Shown piece by piece: positions 31,091-43,300 of a stretch of 64,000 nucleotides of DNA (its first letter is position 1; each line of letters starts with the position of its first letter). The stretch comes from Coemansia sp. RSA 487 (taxonomy: Eukaryota > Kickxellomycota > Kickxellomycetes > Kickxellales > Kickxellaceae), in NCBI GenBank assembly GCA_027577595.1, contig JANBRJ010000001.1, positions 310,001 through 374,000 of the forward strand. The letters are read 5' to 3'. Made by a program: the position numbers and the translations under genes. The notes under the pieces were generated by a model, which saw only the letters and a program-made list of their open reading frames with translations, was not told the origin of the DNA and did no database searches.

Positions 31091-32782
31091 ATGACTTTGG
31101 AAACACAAGACGCAAGCGTGTCTACGGATACCAGTAAGGATTTGCGAAAAGCAGAGGCAACAGCAGCTGCTAATACAAGTGCAGACGAAACAGGTAGTGA
31201 TCCAGAACCAGACAGCAGTGTAAACAGTCAAATTTCAAAAGACAACACTATCTCTCTTTTCCGGCATGCTCTTGTTTTGACATCTGCTTCGATATTTGGC
31301 CTAGTTATAGGCTACGACTTTACTGCAGTGTCTGCAATATTGCCTACACTTGGCGTATATTTTTTCAACCAGTCGATCATAAACTTTGTGGCGATTGTGT
31401 TCATATTTGCACTGGCGGTGATGCTGCCAACCATGATGAAGCTCGGCGACATGTTTGGCCATAGAATTGTATTTGTTCCCTTTGCACTGATGCACATATG
31501 TGGGGTGTTTATGAGCGGCGCTGCCAAGGGAATGCCGCTTTTACTTTCAGGCCGTGCTATTTCTGGAGTTGGGGCTGCAGGAACGGTCATGACATCTATT
31601 ATTGCGGCTTCGAGGCTTGGGAACAGGAAGCAGCGCGCTTGGGGGCTTTGGATTGTGCTGGTTTCTTGGCTGCTTGGATCGATTCTAGGATTCGCCATTG
31701 GCAGCTGCCTAACTGGCTTGAAGTCGTGGAAGTGGGTTTTTTATGTGGAGGCGCCATTTCTCATTATTGCCTCTTTAGTAGGGATTGTGGCATTTAATAT
31801 TTGCAGGCCCGCTGAACAAGAATCCCTACTGTCAAAGCTCAAGCGACTCGATATACTAGGCTCACTGCTTTTGACTGGCTGTGTTCTGTCTCTTATTCTG
31901 GCGCTCAACCAAGGACAGAATGTGTTTGCGTGGATAAATGGTGTTGTCATTGGGATATTCGTGCTTGCTGCGTTTTTACTTATCGGGTTCATTGTTGTCG
32001 AGCGCTACGTTGCTGTTGAAAAGATACTGCCGTCAAAGATCGCCAAGTCAAAGACCGGCGGGCTGATGGTTTTTGTACAGTTATTTTCGGGAATGGCTAT
32101 ATATCCACCGTTTATATACCAAGTAACGTGGTACCATATTGTCAAAAACGTGTCTTCAAAGAGTGCTGCTCTTTACGCAATGCCAGCTGCTATAGTTGCA
32201 TTGGTTTCAGCCATGGCGACAATGTACCTAGTATCTGCCTGGAAAAAAATTCGTCTGATATTCGGCATCTCCATGGCGTTTATGTTGTTGGGAATTGGAC
32301 TGCTCATTTCAATGAACCAGAATACCAGCAATGCGCTACCTGCGTTTTATATGGCCCTCTTTGGAATAGGCGTTGGAATGTCGATACAACCGCACATACT
32401 GCTATTTCGTGAAATAAGCATAGATACAACAGCAAATGTCATCGGCTCTTTTTTATTTACTCGCTACCTTGGCGCTGCGATTGGAATTGCCATCTTCAAC
32501 ACAGCGTTCCAGAATATCCTGACGTCTAAGCTTGCAGAAACCGTACTTGCCCACTTTCTGTTCACAAAGTACATACTTGACGCGCCCGACAACGAGGATG
32601 TTATGCGTCTGTCGGCTGTGCCACAATCCGTCCGCGACGCTGTAGCTAAAGACAATTCGCAAGCATTAAGGATTGCGTTCATTGCAAATATGATATATAC
32701 TGCACTTGCTGCGGTACTGTGTCTTCCGTTGGTGCTAAAGTCATTCTTTAGAAAAGCCCTAGCACCCCACAGTAGTGAGTAA
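31091..32782 (+). CDS. Major facilitator superfamily transporter, DHA2-like
   Basis: A single exon of 563 residues. A polar N-terminal tail (1-55) precedes about fourteen hydrophobic segments. The loop after the second segment carries the MFS motif A form GDMFGHR (about 118-124). ISGVGAAGTVM (about 156-166) and the WIVLVSWLLGSILGFAIG stretch correspond to the fourth- and fifth-helix motifs of drug:H+ antiporters. Fourteen segments fit the DHA2 group, which in fungi exports drugs, siderophores or amino acids. The substrate cannot be told from sequence. No secondary-metabolite cluster surrounds it. Confidence 0.85.
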   Translation: MTLETQDASVSTDTSKDLRKAEATAAANTSADETGSDPEPDSSVNSQISKDNTISLFRHALVLTSASIFGLVIGYDFTAVSAILPTLGVYFFNQSIINFVAIVFIFALAVMLPTMMKLGDMFGHRIVFVPFALMHICGVFMSGAAKGMPLLLSGRAISGVGAAGTVMTSIIAASRLGNRKQRAWGLWIVLVSWLLGSILGFAIGSCLTGLKSWKWVFYVEAPFLIIASLVGIVAFNICRPAEQESLLSKLKRLDILGSLLLTGCVLSLILALNQGQNVFAWINGVVIGIFVLAAFLLIGFIVVERYVAVEKILPSKIAKSKTGGLMVFVQLFSGMAIYPPFIYQVTWYHIVKNVSSKSAALYAMPAAIVALVSAMATMYLVSAWKKIRLIFGISMAFMLLGIGLLISMNQNTSNALPAFYMALFGIGVGMSIQPHILLFREISIDTTANVIGSFLFTRYLGAAIGIAIFNTAFQNILTSKLAETVLAHFLFTKYILDAPDNEDVMRLSAVPQSVRDAVAKDNSQALRIAFIANMIYTALAAVLCLPLVLKSFFRKALAPHSSE

Positions 32783-33151
32783 GCAGCGCACTACTTATAT
32801 AAATGCTTTATATAATTTGTATTGCATTTCCAAATGACTAATCGTCCCATTTGCTCACGTGAGTGGTAATTAGAAACGTTTTTTTGGCTGAAATGTGAAT
32901 CACTAAATTTTACACTTCCAAAGAGTTCTATTATCTTAAATAGATTTTCCTTCTCTGCAGTTCGAAGCAGTAGAGGTGACTAAAAGGGTTTGAAAAAGTG
33001 GTGAACGAGATATTTTACCTCTTTCTTTTTTCTCTCCCACTTTATATTTCTGAAGGATTTTTTTGCTATTCTGGTCAAGCGGGAAAAACAATTTGTATTT
33101 CAACAAAACAGTCCAAACTAGCAATTTCTGCTTTTAGTATTGAAAGAGAAA
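32783..33151. promoter_or_regulatory. Promoter of the isoleucyl-tRNA synthetase gene
   Basis: A 369-bp gap. It contains the palindrome TCACGTGA (32855-32862) and a T-rich stretch before the ATG. Confidence 0.5.
32855..32862. promoter_or_regulatory. TCACGTGA E-box, 290 bp before the IleRS ATG
   Basis: A perfect 8-bp palindrome with CACGTG core, the site type bound by bHLH factors such as Cbf1. The same octamer stands upstream of two other genes in this window. Confidence 0.5.
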
Positions 33152-36100
33152 ATGTCAGCACCCGAAGGTAAGTGAGTTGCATAAAAGCACAGCACTATCT
33201 AGGAACTCGACAGTTACGTAGGCGCTCTTGTAAAGCAAGAAGCACTAAAGTATGTTTGGTTGTTTGGCTTTGGTTGGTTTCTTTTTTCATCTATTGTAGA
33301 CAGTGGAAGGTTTTCGTTTCCTCAGGAGGAGGAAAAGGTTCTAAAGTTTTGGCGCGAGATCGACGCATTCAAGACATCTGTGAAGCTTTCCGAGGGCCGC
33401 AAGCCGTACTCATTCTATGACGGACCTCCTTTCTGCACCGGTCTTCCGCATTACGGTCATCTGCTTGCCGGGACCATCAAGGATATTGTGACTCGCTTTG
33501 CGCACAACACGGGCCACCATGTCGAGAGAAGGGCCGGCTGGGATACGCATGGTCTGCCGATCGAGTTTGAGATCGACAAGAAGCTCAACATCCGGGGAAA
33601 GGAAGGCGTTATGGCGATGGGTATTGACAAGTACAACGCAGAGTGCCGTGCCATTGTCATGAAATACGCCAGCGAGTGGCGCGACACTGTTGAGCGCCTC
33701 GGCCGCTGGATCGATTTCGACAACGATTACAAGACGATGGACACCTCATTTATGGAGAGCGAATGGTGGGTATTCAAGCAGCTCTTCGAAAAGGGTCTGG
33801 TGTACAAAGGCCAGCGCGTGATGCCCTACTCTACCGAGCTCTGCACGCCCCTGTCCAACTTTGAAGCTACGCAGAATTACAAGGACGTCAGCGATCCTTC
33901 AGTTGTTGTTGCATTCCCGCTCAAGGAGAATCCGGGAGTCAGCTTGCTTGCGTGGACCACCACTCCATGGACGCTTCCAAGCAACTGTGCGCTTTGCGTC
34001 AACCCCGATTTTGAGTACGTCAAGATCAAGGACGGCGAGACGGGCAACGTTTACATACTCCTTGAAAGCTGCCTTACCGCCATTTACAAGAACCCAAAGA
34101 AGGCGAAGTTTGAGGTTCTGGAGAAGATCAAGGCCCAGGATCTTGTTGGCCTCGAGTACGAGCCCATCTTTGACTTCTTTGTGCCAAAGCTCAAGGAAAC
34201 TGCGTGGCGCGTGGTTTCTGACAAGTATGTCAGCGACAGCGACGGTACTGGTATTGTCCACAACGCGCCTGCGTATGGTGAGGACGATTACCGCGTGTGC
34301 ATCGGACATAATGTCATTGCACCGGACGGCTTCTTGCCAAACCCTGTCGACGATCGTGGCAGGTTTGACACTTCAGTGCCTACGTTTACTGGCATGTATG
34401 TCAAGGACGCCGATAAGGACATCATCAAGAACATCAAGACTCGTGGCCGTTTGGTGCACCAGACCACACTTGTGCATAGCTATCCATTCTGCTGGCGGTC
34501 GGACACGCCGCTTATCTACCGTGCGGTTCCTTCGTGGTACGTTCGCGTCACGCACGCAATTGATCGCCTTCTGGAGAACAACGCCCAGACGCACTGGGTG
34601 CCTGACTTTGTCAAGGAGAAACGCTTTGGCAACTGGCTAGAGAATGCGCGCGACTGGAATGTCTCGCGCAACCGCTTCTGGGGAACGCCAATCCCTCTTT
34701 GGGTAAGCGAAGACTTTGAGGAGATTGTGTGCGTGGGCTCGGTTGCCGAGCTGGAGGAGCTCACTGGAGCGACCGGGATCACCGACCTACATCGCGACAA
34801 GATTGACAACCTGACCATCCCGTCGCGCAAGGGCAATGGTGTTCTGCGCCGCATCGAAGAAGTGTTTGACTGTTGGTTCGAGTCCGGCAGCATGCCCTAT
34901 GCGCAGAAGCACTATCCGTTCGAGAACAAGGAGCTCTTTGAGCAAACGTTCCCTGCAGACTTTGTCGCTGAGGGCGTCGATCAGACTCGTGGCTGGTTCT
35001 ACACACTGATTGTTCTGTCGACTTTGCTGTTTGACAAGCCTGCATGGAAGAACCTAATTGCCAGCGGACTGGTTCTTGCCGCGGATGGAAAGAAGATGAG
35101 CAAGCGCTTGAAGAACTATCCTGATCCTCGCGAGGTCCTTGACAAATACGGCGCCGATCCCTTGCGTCTCTATCTGATCAACTCGCCTGTGGTGCGTGCC
35201 GAGACGCTTCGCTTCAAGGAGGATGGTGTCAAGGAAATTGTTTCGCGTGTTCTTCTCCCCTGGCACAACTCTCTGCGCTTCTTCACCACACATGTCGCTG
35301 TGTTGAAGAAGGACAGCAACATTGACTTTTCCTTTGACCCTTCGAGCAAGAGCGACAATATCATGGACCGCTGGATGCTTGCTTCCATCCAAAGCCTCAT
35401 TCTGTTTGTGCACAAGGAGATGGAAGTGTACCGCCTCTACACTGTTGTTCCCCGCTTGCTTGAGATGATCGACCAACTGACCAACTGGTATATCCGGTTC
35501 AACCGCAAGCGCTTGAAGGGTGACACTGGCGCTGAGGATGCAGTCCATTCGCTGAACACCCTGTTCGAGATCCTTCTTACCCTGAGTCGCCTCATGGGGC
35601 CGTTCACGCCGTTCATCGCCGAGAGCATGTTCCAGACGCTCAAGGGATACCTTCCAGAAAACTTCTTTGAGGGCGACTCGCGCTCACTGCACTTTGTGCC
35701 GTTCCCCGAGGTGCGCGAGGAGTACTTTAACGCAGAAATCGAGCGCGCCATGTCCCGCATGCAGGCGGTTATCGAGCTTGGCCGCATTGTCCGCGACCGT
35801 AAAAATATCTCACTCAAGAAACCCCTTGCGGAGCTTGTTGTCGTTCACCCCAGTGCCGAGTACCTTAACGATATCCGCGGCCTCTCCACCTACATCACCG
35901 AGGAGCTCAACCTACGCAGCCTTGTGCTGACTTCGGAGGAAGATACATACGGTATCAAGTACCGTGCGGAGGCTGACTTTAGGAAGCTTGGCGCGAAGCT
36001 TCGCAATGACATGCCTCGCGTCAAGAAGGCTCTCCCCAGTGTTCCTTCCACCGCGATCAAGTCTGCTCAGACAAGTGGAAGCCTGCTTGTCGATGGAATT

Positions 36101-36508
36101 GCCCTCAGCGCCGACGACATCAACATCGTGCGCTTCTTTGATGCCCTGTCTCTCAAGGACAGCGACAGCGAGTATGAGGAGGCGACAGACAAGGAGGTTC
36201 TCATTCTCCTTGACACCAAGCTCCGTGCTGACCTGATTGAGGAAGGTGTTGCTCGTGAGGTCATTAACCGCGTCCAGCGGCTGCGCAAGAAGGCTGGTCT
36301 GATGCCGGTCGACGACATCAAGTACTACTTGGATGTCACCGAGGATCCTGACGGCGTTTTGGCCAAGGTGCTTAGGACACACAAAGACCTCTTCCAACGT
36401 GTGCTTAAGCAGGATATTCTCTCTGCTGCCGAAAAGCTCGAAGAAGCATTCATCGAGGAGATTCAGGAGGTTGATGATTCCAAGTTTATGCTTTCGTTTG
36501 TTCGTTAA
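33152..36508 (+). CDS. ILS1: Isoleucyl-tRNA synthetase, cytosolic
   Basis: Two exons: 33152-33167 and 33300-36508, with an intron of 132 bp (GTAAGT to TTGTAG). The product is 1074 residues, as in other eukaryotic cytosolic enzymes. The spliced start MSAPEDSGRFSFPQEEEKV matches the family. The class I signatures are PHYGH (55-59, the HIGH motif) and KMSKR (604-608). The CP1 editing region shows TTTPWTLPSN and the synthetic site DGPPFCTGLPHYGH. The anticodon-binding and C-terminal domains follow to the end. It charges tRNA-Ile with isoleucine and edits misactivated valine. No mitochondrial presequence is visible. AATAAA lies at 36546-36551, 38 bases after the stop, inside the 159-bp convergent gap. 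Confidence 0.97.
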
Positions 36509-36667
36509 AGATATCCAGCCATTATGGCTAATGTCTCTGTTCTTAAATAAACTTTTTTTGAATAAATTCTAGTCTTGAAACAGCTTTTAAAGTTTGCTAT
36601 TACAAATAAACGAATACATAGTAGGTATCATTATGCCAGTAGCTATAGAGGAGCCATCTACCTTTTG

Positions 36668-37957
36668 CTACCAGTTGGACTCTTTTTGGAAGTCGTCGTC
36701 AATGGGTGTTGCCAAATATCCAGACTCGTCCTGAACGGTCAGATCCACGTTGACAGATTTTAGCGCCTCCACAATCCACAAAGGCACAGTTTTGCCAAAC
36801 CTGACTTTGATAAAATCGCGAATAAACGTCGGATACTGGTCACGGACAATAGCGCAGCGGATATCGCGCATCAGTCGCATCTGGAAGGCGATATTGTGTA
36901 TGGTTACCAGATGGCATCCAGTTGTTTCCTTTGTGACGGAAGTGTGCAGGTATGCACGGGTGTAATTTTTGCACGTCGGGCAGTCGCAGTCCTTGTCTAT
37001 AGGCGTAAAATCGTCCTTGTATTTGCCTTGCCTGAGAGAAAGCGATCCGGTGCGCACGAGGGCGTTCCCAAAGCGCGCTGTGCGGGTTGGAAACACGCAA
37101 TCGTACATGTCGACGCCCAGCGCCGAGCAAACAACCAGATCCTCAGCATATCCGACGCCCATGCAGTATCGGGGCTTGTTTGTCGGGAGAATGTCTGTGG
37201 ACAGAGAAACCATACGCCAGAAGGAGCTCTTTGCTTCGCCGCCGCTCAGCCCGCCAATTGCGTAGCCGGGCGAGCCGCGCTTGACAAGCTCTTGTGCCGA
37301 TATTGTGCGCAGCCGTTTGTCCAGCCCACCCTGCACAATGGGGAACAGGTTCTGCTCGGTTGGCCGCTTGTGCGCCTTGATGCTGCGGTCCAGCCATCTG
37401 ACAGACCGCCACATGGCCTCTTCCACCCGCGGACCGACCGTAAGCGAAGAAACAACGTCGTCGAGCTGCATCATGATGTCAGCGCCAATCGAGTTTTGTA
37501 AGCCAATCGACATCTCTGGAGTCAGCATCATCTTCTTTCCGTCATGCGGGTTCTCAAACTCCACACCTTCCTCGGTAATGTTGGCAAGCTTGAGCAGCGA
37601 CACCATCTGGAAGCCGCCGCTATCCGTGAGCAAACCACGGTTCCACGACATAAACTTGTGCAGCCCATCGGCCTTTTCAAGCAGTTCCGGACCAGGCCGC
37701 GATCCAAGATGGTATGTGTTTCCAAGGATCACATGGCAATCTAGCGCCTCTAGTTGCTTGGTTGTGATTCCCTTTATGGACCCCATTGTACCGACGGGCA
37801 TGAACATTGGCGTGTGTGCGGTGTAGTGCGGCAAATGCATTTTTGACGCACGCGCCTTTGTCGTTGAGCACCGGGCAAAGACCTCGAACTTTAGCGCTGG
37901 GCTGGTGGACGTCTCCAGCGGTGTGTCAAGCTGGCTGAACTCGTCGGACTTTGTCAT
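36668..37957 (-). CDS. Queuine tRNA-ribosyltransferase catalytic subunit (TGT/QTRT1)
   Basis: The ATG at 37957 gives 429 residues. It exchanges guanine for queuine at the wobble position of tRNAs with GUN anticodons (His, Asn, Asp, Tyr). DSGGFQ contributes the conserved Asp at 112. The nucleophile Asp286 lies in [14 protein letters not shown], which marks the catalytic rather than the accessory subunit. Zinc ligands are Cys324, Cys326 and Cys329 (CDCPTC) with His354 in HNIAFQ. The frame stays open 97 codons upstream to an ATG at 38248. That extension is low in similarity and contains a tetranucleotide repeat, so the internal start is preferred. Budding yeast lacks this enzyme; many filamentous and early-diverging fungi keep it. 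Confidence 0.93.
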   Translation of the reverse strand: MTKSDEFSQLDTPLETSTSPALKFEVFARCSTTKARASKMHLPHYTAHTPMFMPVGTMGSIKGITTKQLEALDCHVILGNTYHLGSRPGPELLEKADGLHKFMSWNRGLLTDSGGFQMVSLLKLANITEEGVEFENPHDGKKMMLTPEMSIGLQNSIGADIMMQLDDVVSSLTVGPRVEEAMWRSVRWLDRSIKAHKRPTEQNLFPIVQGGLDKRLRTISAQELVKRGSPGYAIGGLSGGEAKSSFWRMVSLSTDILPTNKPRYCMGVGYAEDLVVCSALGVDMYDCVFPTRTARFGNALVRTGSLSLRQGKYKDDFTPIDKDCDCPTCKNYTRAYLHTSVTKETTGCHLVTIHNIAFQMRLMRDIRCAIVRDQYPTFIRDFIKVRFGKTVPLWIVEALKSVNVDLTVQDESGYLATPIDDDFQKESNW

Positions 37958-38174
37958 TTTGCTTCGCTGTGCTAGTCTGCTGCCAATGATGTGTAGCGTG
38001 GTAGGTGACAGAAAGCAGGAGCAAAGCCGAGGGGTATTAACAATTGCGGACACTGTTGATATTATCGTTGCTAAAATAGGAGTAAAAAAAGGTAACAGTT
38101 GTAATGTGAAGCAGAAAGCAGAAGAGAACCTTGTAAAAAGACTTGCTGTTCCGAAACTGTTTATTTTTTTTACT

Positions 38175-38194
38175 TGATTGATTGATTGATTGAC
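38175..38194. repeat. Tetranucleotide repeat
   Basis: TTGA repeated five times without interruption. It falls within the in-frame upstream extension of the TGT gene. Confidence 0.9.
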
Positions 38195-38249
38195 TTGAGC
38201 TGCAGCTTTGCCCTGGATCATGAAATTCAGGATTACTTCCTTGGCCATT

Positions 38250-38257
38250 TCACGTGA
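38250..38257. promoter_or_regulatory. TCACGTGA E-box, 293 bp before the TGT ATG
   Basis: Identical to the element before the isoleucyl-tRNA synthetase gene and at nearly the same distance from the ATG. Confidence 0.5.
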
Positions 38258-40304
38258 TTAAAACAAAGCTAGATACCATTTGGGAACAGTCGGAAAAACG
38301 AATTGCCACCTTTTTAACTGACGAATATCCTTTTCGCATTCGTTCAATTAATTGATCATGGCACTTTACTGATATGGACAGCCGGGCTGTTCCATCAAAG
38401 AAATATCGCAAGGTTTGTTTCCAAAGTGAGAAGGAGGGATTGCCAATATAAAAAGACCCAACAACTGTGTGTTTATAGCAAATTTGTTTGGCCATTACAG
38501 ATTTATGCGCGAGAAATGAACTGCAGGCAAGCTTGGCGAATGCTATGCACCATCTGAGAAACATTTATTATGCCCAGAACGATGAAACATGGATTGACTA
38601 CAGCCAAGAAAATAGTGCCAGGTTTGAACTCAAATAAGCCCCAAACCAGAATCAGTACCCTGGGGGAGTATTGAACACATGAAACAACCAGATGCAAATT
38701 GAAAAGAAAATACACCAAGTTGTGGAAAGGCTTAAAAAGGGCCACGCACCACAAAAAGAAACGAATATCGTGTAAATACCCCAGCATGTCCCCAAAAGGA
38801 ACGCAAGATCATTTTTCCGAAACATTTTGCGGCAAATAAGTAAATATTCGAACAAAGCAGCCTTCATTTGCAAAGGAAATATGCAAATATGGCAGGGATG
38901 CTCCTCTGCTTTGTGAGGGAAGCAAGGAATTCTTGCTGTTGAAAAAGCACCAACAGAAATGAGTGACGGAATATCGGCACAATCCACAAGGTACACAAAT
39001 GCGCAGCTTGTGCCTCCGAGCCCTTCTGAAATCAATGAAGAGCAGCACACACATGTAGAGAAAAGGCATTGTGCAGGGCGCGCGTCAACAATACAGACAG
39101 CAGAATCGCAGATTGTCGAATAGCATTTTCTGCTGTGCGATGCGCATCGACGAAGGCCATTTCTCAGTATCGTTGCTCGAGACATGGGATGAATGTCACA
39201 TTGTGTTTTTTTTAATACCGAGATAGCAGCAGGACCTGTGGCCATTATCAGAACAAAAGGACAATTGAGCACCCCTTCTGTTCAAGATACGTGTGTGGAG
39301 TTGACAGCATATCCAAGTACATTGCATCCGCTTTTGGGCTCGTGAGACAGACAGACAGAACAGAAAGTGCTGACTAATAAGTTGCATGGATCCCAGCCAC
39401 TCATGTCGCACAGCATTCCATGCAAGTTGGGGAGGGGCAAACCAGCAAACCATTTCTGGCACTTTGCCATTAACGCCTCTGTCCAAGATCATTTTGTTGT
39501 TTGTCAAGCAGGCTGAGCATCCTGAATGCTGCCAACAACCCCAGATAACTATTACAATAATATGTGTCAAATTCACGACTCGTGTCATACGCTGCGACTG
39601 GCTGCGCTGCGCCAGCTTTTGCTCTTGGCGATCCTTTCTTGGCCTGGAGGGGACTGTTGTGCAAAGGGCGCAGCTAGTGCAGGATTTGAAAAGTACATGC
39701 AAGAAAGAGGAGCCATGCACCCCTTATTTTTTTCTACCGGCTGCATGCGATGTGACAAGTTTGATGGGGGAAGGTGGGTTAAGCAGCAAAAAAATGACCT
39801 TTCGCTAAAAGACAGACGACGATATGACTTGATATATTTCATATCCTTGTTGATTACCTGCTTCTTTCAAGTTTTAGTTTTTTTGACCACTTTTTATTTG
39901 GTAATTCCAATTTATTATTTTTCTGAACTGGAATAAAACTTTTCCCCCACTTTCTATCTTTGTATCCGTGCTCAGGGTTCTAGCCACATTGTATCTAGTT
40001 ACACTTTCAGGTGCCAACCTTCACAGCCACTCACTCTCTGTCTCCCTTCTCTTCGGAAGCCTTTTGTTTCTTCTATTTTATTTACCAGCTACGCTTCTTT
40101 TGCGCCCGTTCATACATATTACTGCTAAACCCTAAGGGCTGTCTGATCATCTGCTAGCCAAAACACCGCTTATTTTTTGCCTGGCTAGCTAGTAGACCGA
40201 CTGCGCAGCTCCTCTGGCTAACTATCTGCATAATCGCGATCTGCTGTTATATACCATATACTGTAGTTTATCTATTCTTGTTTTCCTATTCTGTCGTCAC
40301 ACAA

Positions 40305-43300
40305 ATGGCAAGCACAAATTTGCCACAGCAGCTGACACCAGGGGCAATTCCTTTGCTAAAGTCGTGCGAAAGTATGTATTCCTTATATTTGGAGAGCGTA
40401 TTAAAATATTATACACGCAGAGCAATGCTAGTTTAAATGTCAAAGCTAACATTTTCAATTTACTTATTGCTGTTGTTTTTGCCTTATTTAGGTTGCCGAC
40501 AGAGAAAGATAAAGTGTTCAGGCGAGAAACCGACATGCTCACACTGTGCACGGCGCCATCAGCCATGCATATACAGACGCTCGGCCCGCTATAAGCGACG
40601 TTTACATGGCACATCATCCGCACAAACAGCACACAGATCAAAGCAGACATTGGCATCGGCAGTGCAAAAGGAACAGCGTCCTGACGGTCTGTCAGATGCG
40701 AATCGAAACACACCCCCCGGGGCAACAGCCGCCAATAGCGCTGGAGGTCGCGACGCTACTAGCAACAATACACCCACTTTACCTGCAAACTCTGCCGCAT
40801 CACAAGTGCCGGCGCCATTGTTGTCCGGAGACGTCCCCGGAAAACAGCCCGGAGAAGGTTCGGTTGACGACAGCATCCCACTTGCTGCTCTTTTCGGCTC
40901 TGCACCAATAAACGAATCTGATATTCTTCCTCCGTCCATTCTGCAAAACATGAATGTCTGGATGAACGATTCGCTGCTGAACTCAGGCGTGTTTCCAGCG
41001 ACATCCGACTTGGGAAAAGGCTCAGTCCAGGGAAACAATGGGTCGGCATCTGCGTTTACTGCGGCACAGCTGCCAGTTTCATTTTCTCCATCAACACTAG
41101 AGGCACTGGCCTCGGAATCTCCGGCAACAATAACAGACGCCGGTCCTACAGCACAACAGCTTTTGCCCTCATATATAACGCACAATCAGATGCCGAATCC
41201 TTATGATCCGAACGCCCTGATTCCCATGGACTTTGCACTGGGTCTGCCGGCTTTTAATTCTCAACTTGGAGTTGATGCGAACAACACGCTATCTTCCAAC
41301 AACGAGCCGTCGTCCTCAGCACTGGCATCGTTTAGTCCCATGACCGAAATTGCAGCACTACAGGCAAGATCTTCTCCTCTCACTTCCTTTGTGTTGGGAC
41401 TCCAGCCAGATTTTCTGCAACAGCTAAACCCGCTTCGCCAAGCGCAGATTGGCACAGCTACATGGACTCCTACATACTCAAACTCTACAACCCACTCGCC
41501 GCTAAATATGTCATCGCCAAACCCGCTTGTATCATCAGCCGCAGATGTCAGCCATACCGCAAACTTCCCTACATCGGCATTCGCATCTTTGAATCTGGTT
41601 AACTCGCTAGAGCTGCCACCGTCTCCCCAGAATGCCAATGCAGCGTTGCGGGAGCCAATGCCGGGAAACAGCATGGCCACCATTCTCGCCAACTCGGCAC
41701 TGTCTCGAATCCCCGCTGGGATCACAAACAGCTCATCCTCAGCGAGTACTTCTGCTACAAGTGCACTCCCTGTTAGTGGGTCCGTTTTGGCTGGGATGAT
41801 GCAACCCGTGCCAAATGCGCTTTCGTCTGCTGCAACGCTGGGTTCTACGATGCTACCGCTTCAGCAACTATCTGCACTGGGCGGCACTAACCAGGCAATG
41901 TTTCCGCGTCACAATAGCGTTCCAATGGCACAGGGATGCCAAGCATCACTCGATGTCAGTTCATCCGCAGATGTACGCCACGTGACTGCCGCTACATCGC
42001 AGCCAATATTCTCTTCATCCATTGTTTCCAAGCCAGGGAATGCATCGTTGATTGCTACATTGCAACAGTCTGCTTCTAGTCTGAACATTCAGATACCGCG
42101 CAGCGACAGAGTCAACAATATCAGCTTTGCCAACTCGCTACTTTCATCCAGCTCGCTCGGCAATACAACGCCGAACCTGAAAGACACCATTTCTCCTGAA
42201 AGACAAGAGGAGCTGCACAAGAAGCGTCTTATATATGGTACACAGACGTCTTCTGGTCCACGCGTAACCAATTCGGCTGGTGGAAAGGAGCACTCTGTCA
42301 CAGCGCCTTCACTGAATGCAGGCTCGACAACGTTGATAGACGGCAGCAGCAACAGCGTCACAAGCAGTCCGCACCAGTCGAAAGAATCAGCTAGCGGCAG
42401 CCCGGCTGTGGGCACGCTCAGCAGCACAATTGCAAACGTCGGCCAGATGAACAAGGCCATCATTCCCCAGATGCTCAGGGACGCAGTGGATGAGCACCCG
42501 GAGCTTGGGTGCGCTGAGCTTATATACAACCTGCTTATCATCCATGTTGTGCATGACTGCTCGCGGATCGGCATCTACCAGGCGCACATTTTCTGGATGC
42601 GTGTACGGGAGTACAAGCTGCCAAAGTTCCATTTGTATGCGTCGATTGCTGATGCCAGCCGGTCATGGTCGCTTCCCGACGAGCTTCGTGCAGCACTACC
42701 GCCAAACCTTGACGAGATTTGCTATGCGCTTTCGATCGAGGTTGCACCAACAGACGACAGCGATCTACAGATCATCAATGCCATTGGGCTTTTGATTCTG
42801 GCGTCCTACGAGTTCAAGTCTGCTCGCTTTGCACCCATGGTTGAGCACAACTGCCTGGCATACAAGATCATTGTGCAGGTAAAGTTCCGTGGAGCGCCAT
42901 TCCCGTGGCGCGCAGCAAAGAAGCATCCAGATGAAAGCGGCGTGGACTCGAACTACGAAGCCCTGCTGCGTGCGTTCTGGCGGCTTAGCCTCAGTCTCTA
43001 CTATGCAACTGAGATATTCCGCATCGATGCACCTGAAGACAGAGACTTTTTGCCCGAGATGCCCACGGGCGACGACTACTTTGTGCAGCGCGTCTTTGTC
43101 GTGGACCCGGCCGGCGAGTTTGGGTTCAAGGCAGTCAAGCCCTCGTACGAGGTGTCTGATACGGGAATTGGCGATATGTTTAGCATAATCAGCGAGCTTT
43201 TTATAAAACAGTACAAGATCGCCAACCGATTCAACCGCGTCCAGCGTGGCGAAAAGACCGGCGACTGGTACATCAACTATCTGCTTGAGTGGGACCGGCA

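Larger units (their letters stand above)
37958..40304. promoter_or_regulatory. Divergent intergenic region, TGT and Zn2Cys6 gene
   Basis: 2.3 kb. It contains the TTGA repeat (38175-38194), the TCACGTGA element (38250-38257) and, at 40247-40254, a TTATATAC stretch 51 bp before the Zn2Cys6 ATG. Several open frames of 90-200 codons on either strand overlap one another, lack family resemblance and are not called. Confidence 0.45.

Noticed and set aside
38652-39272. Minus-strand open frame of 206 codons
   Set aside because: Cys/Phe/Ser-rich with no domain, and overlapped by equally poor frames.
39386-39808. Plus-strand open frame of 140 codons with several cysteines
   Set aside because: Cysteines are irregular, no finger pattern, and frames on both strands are open.
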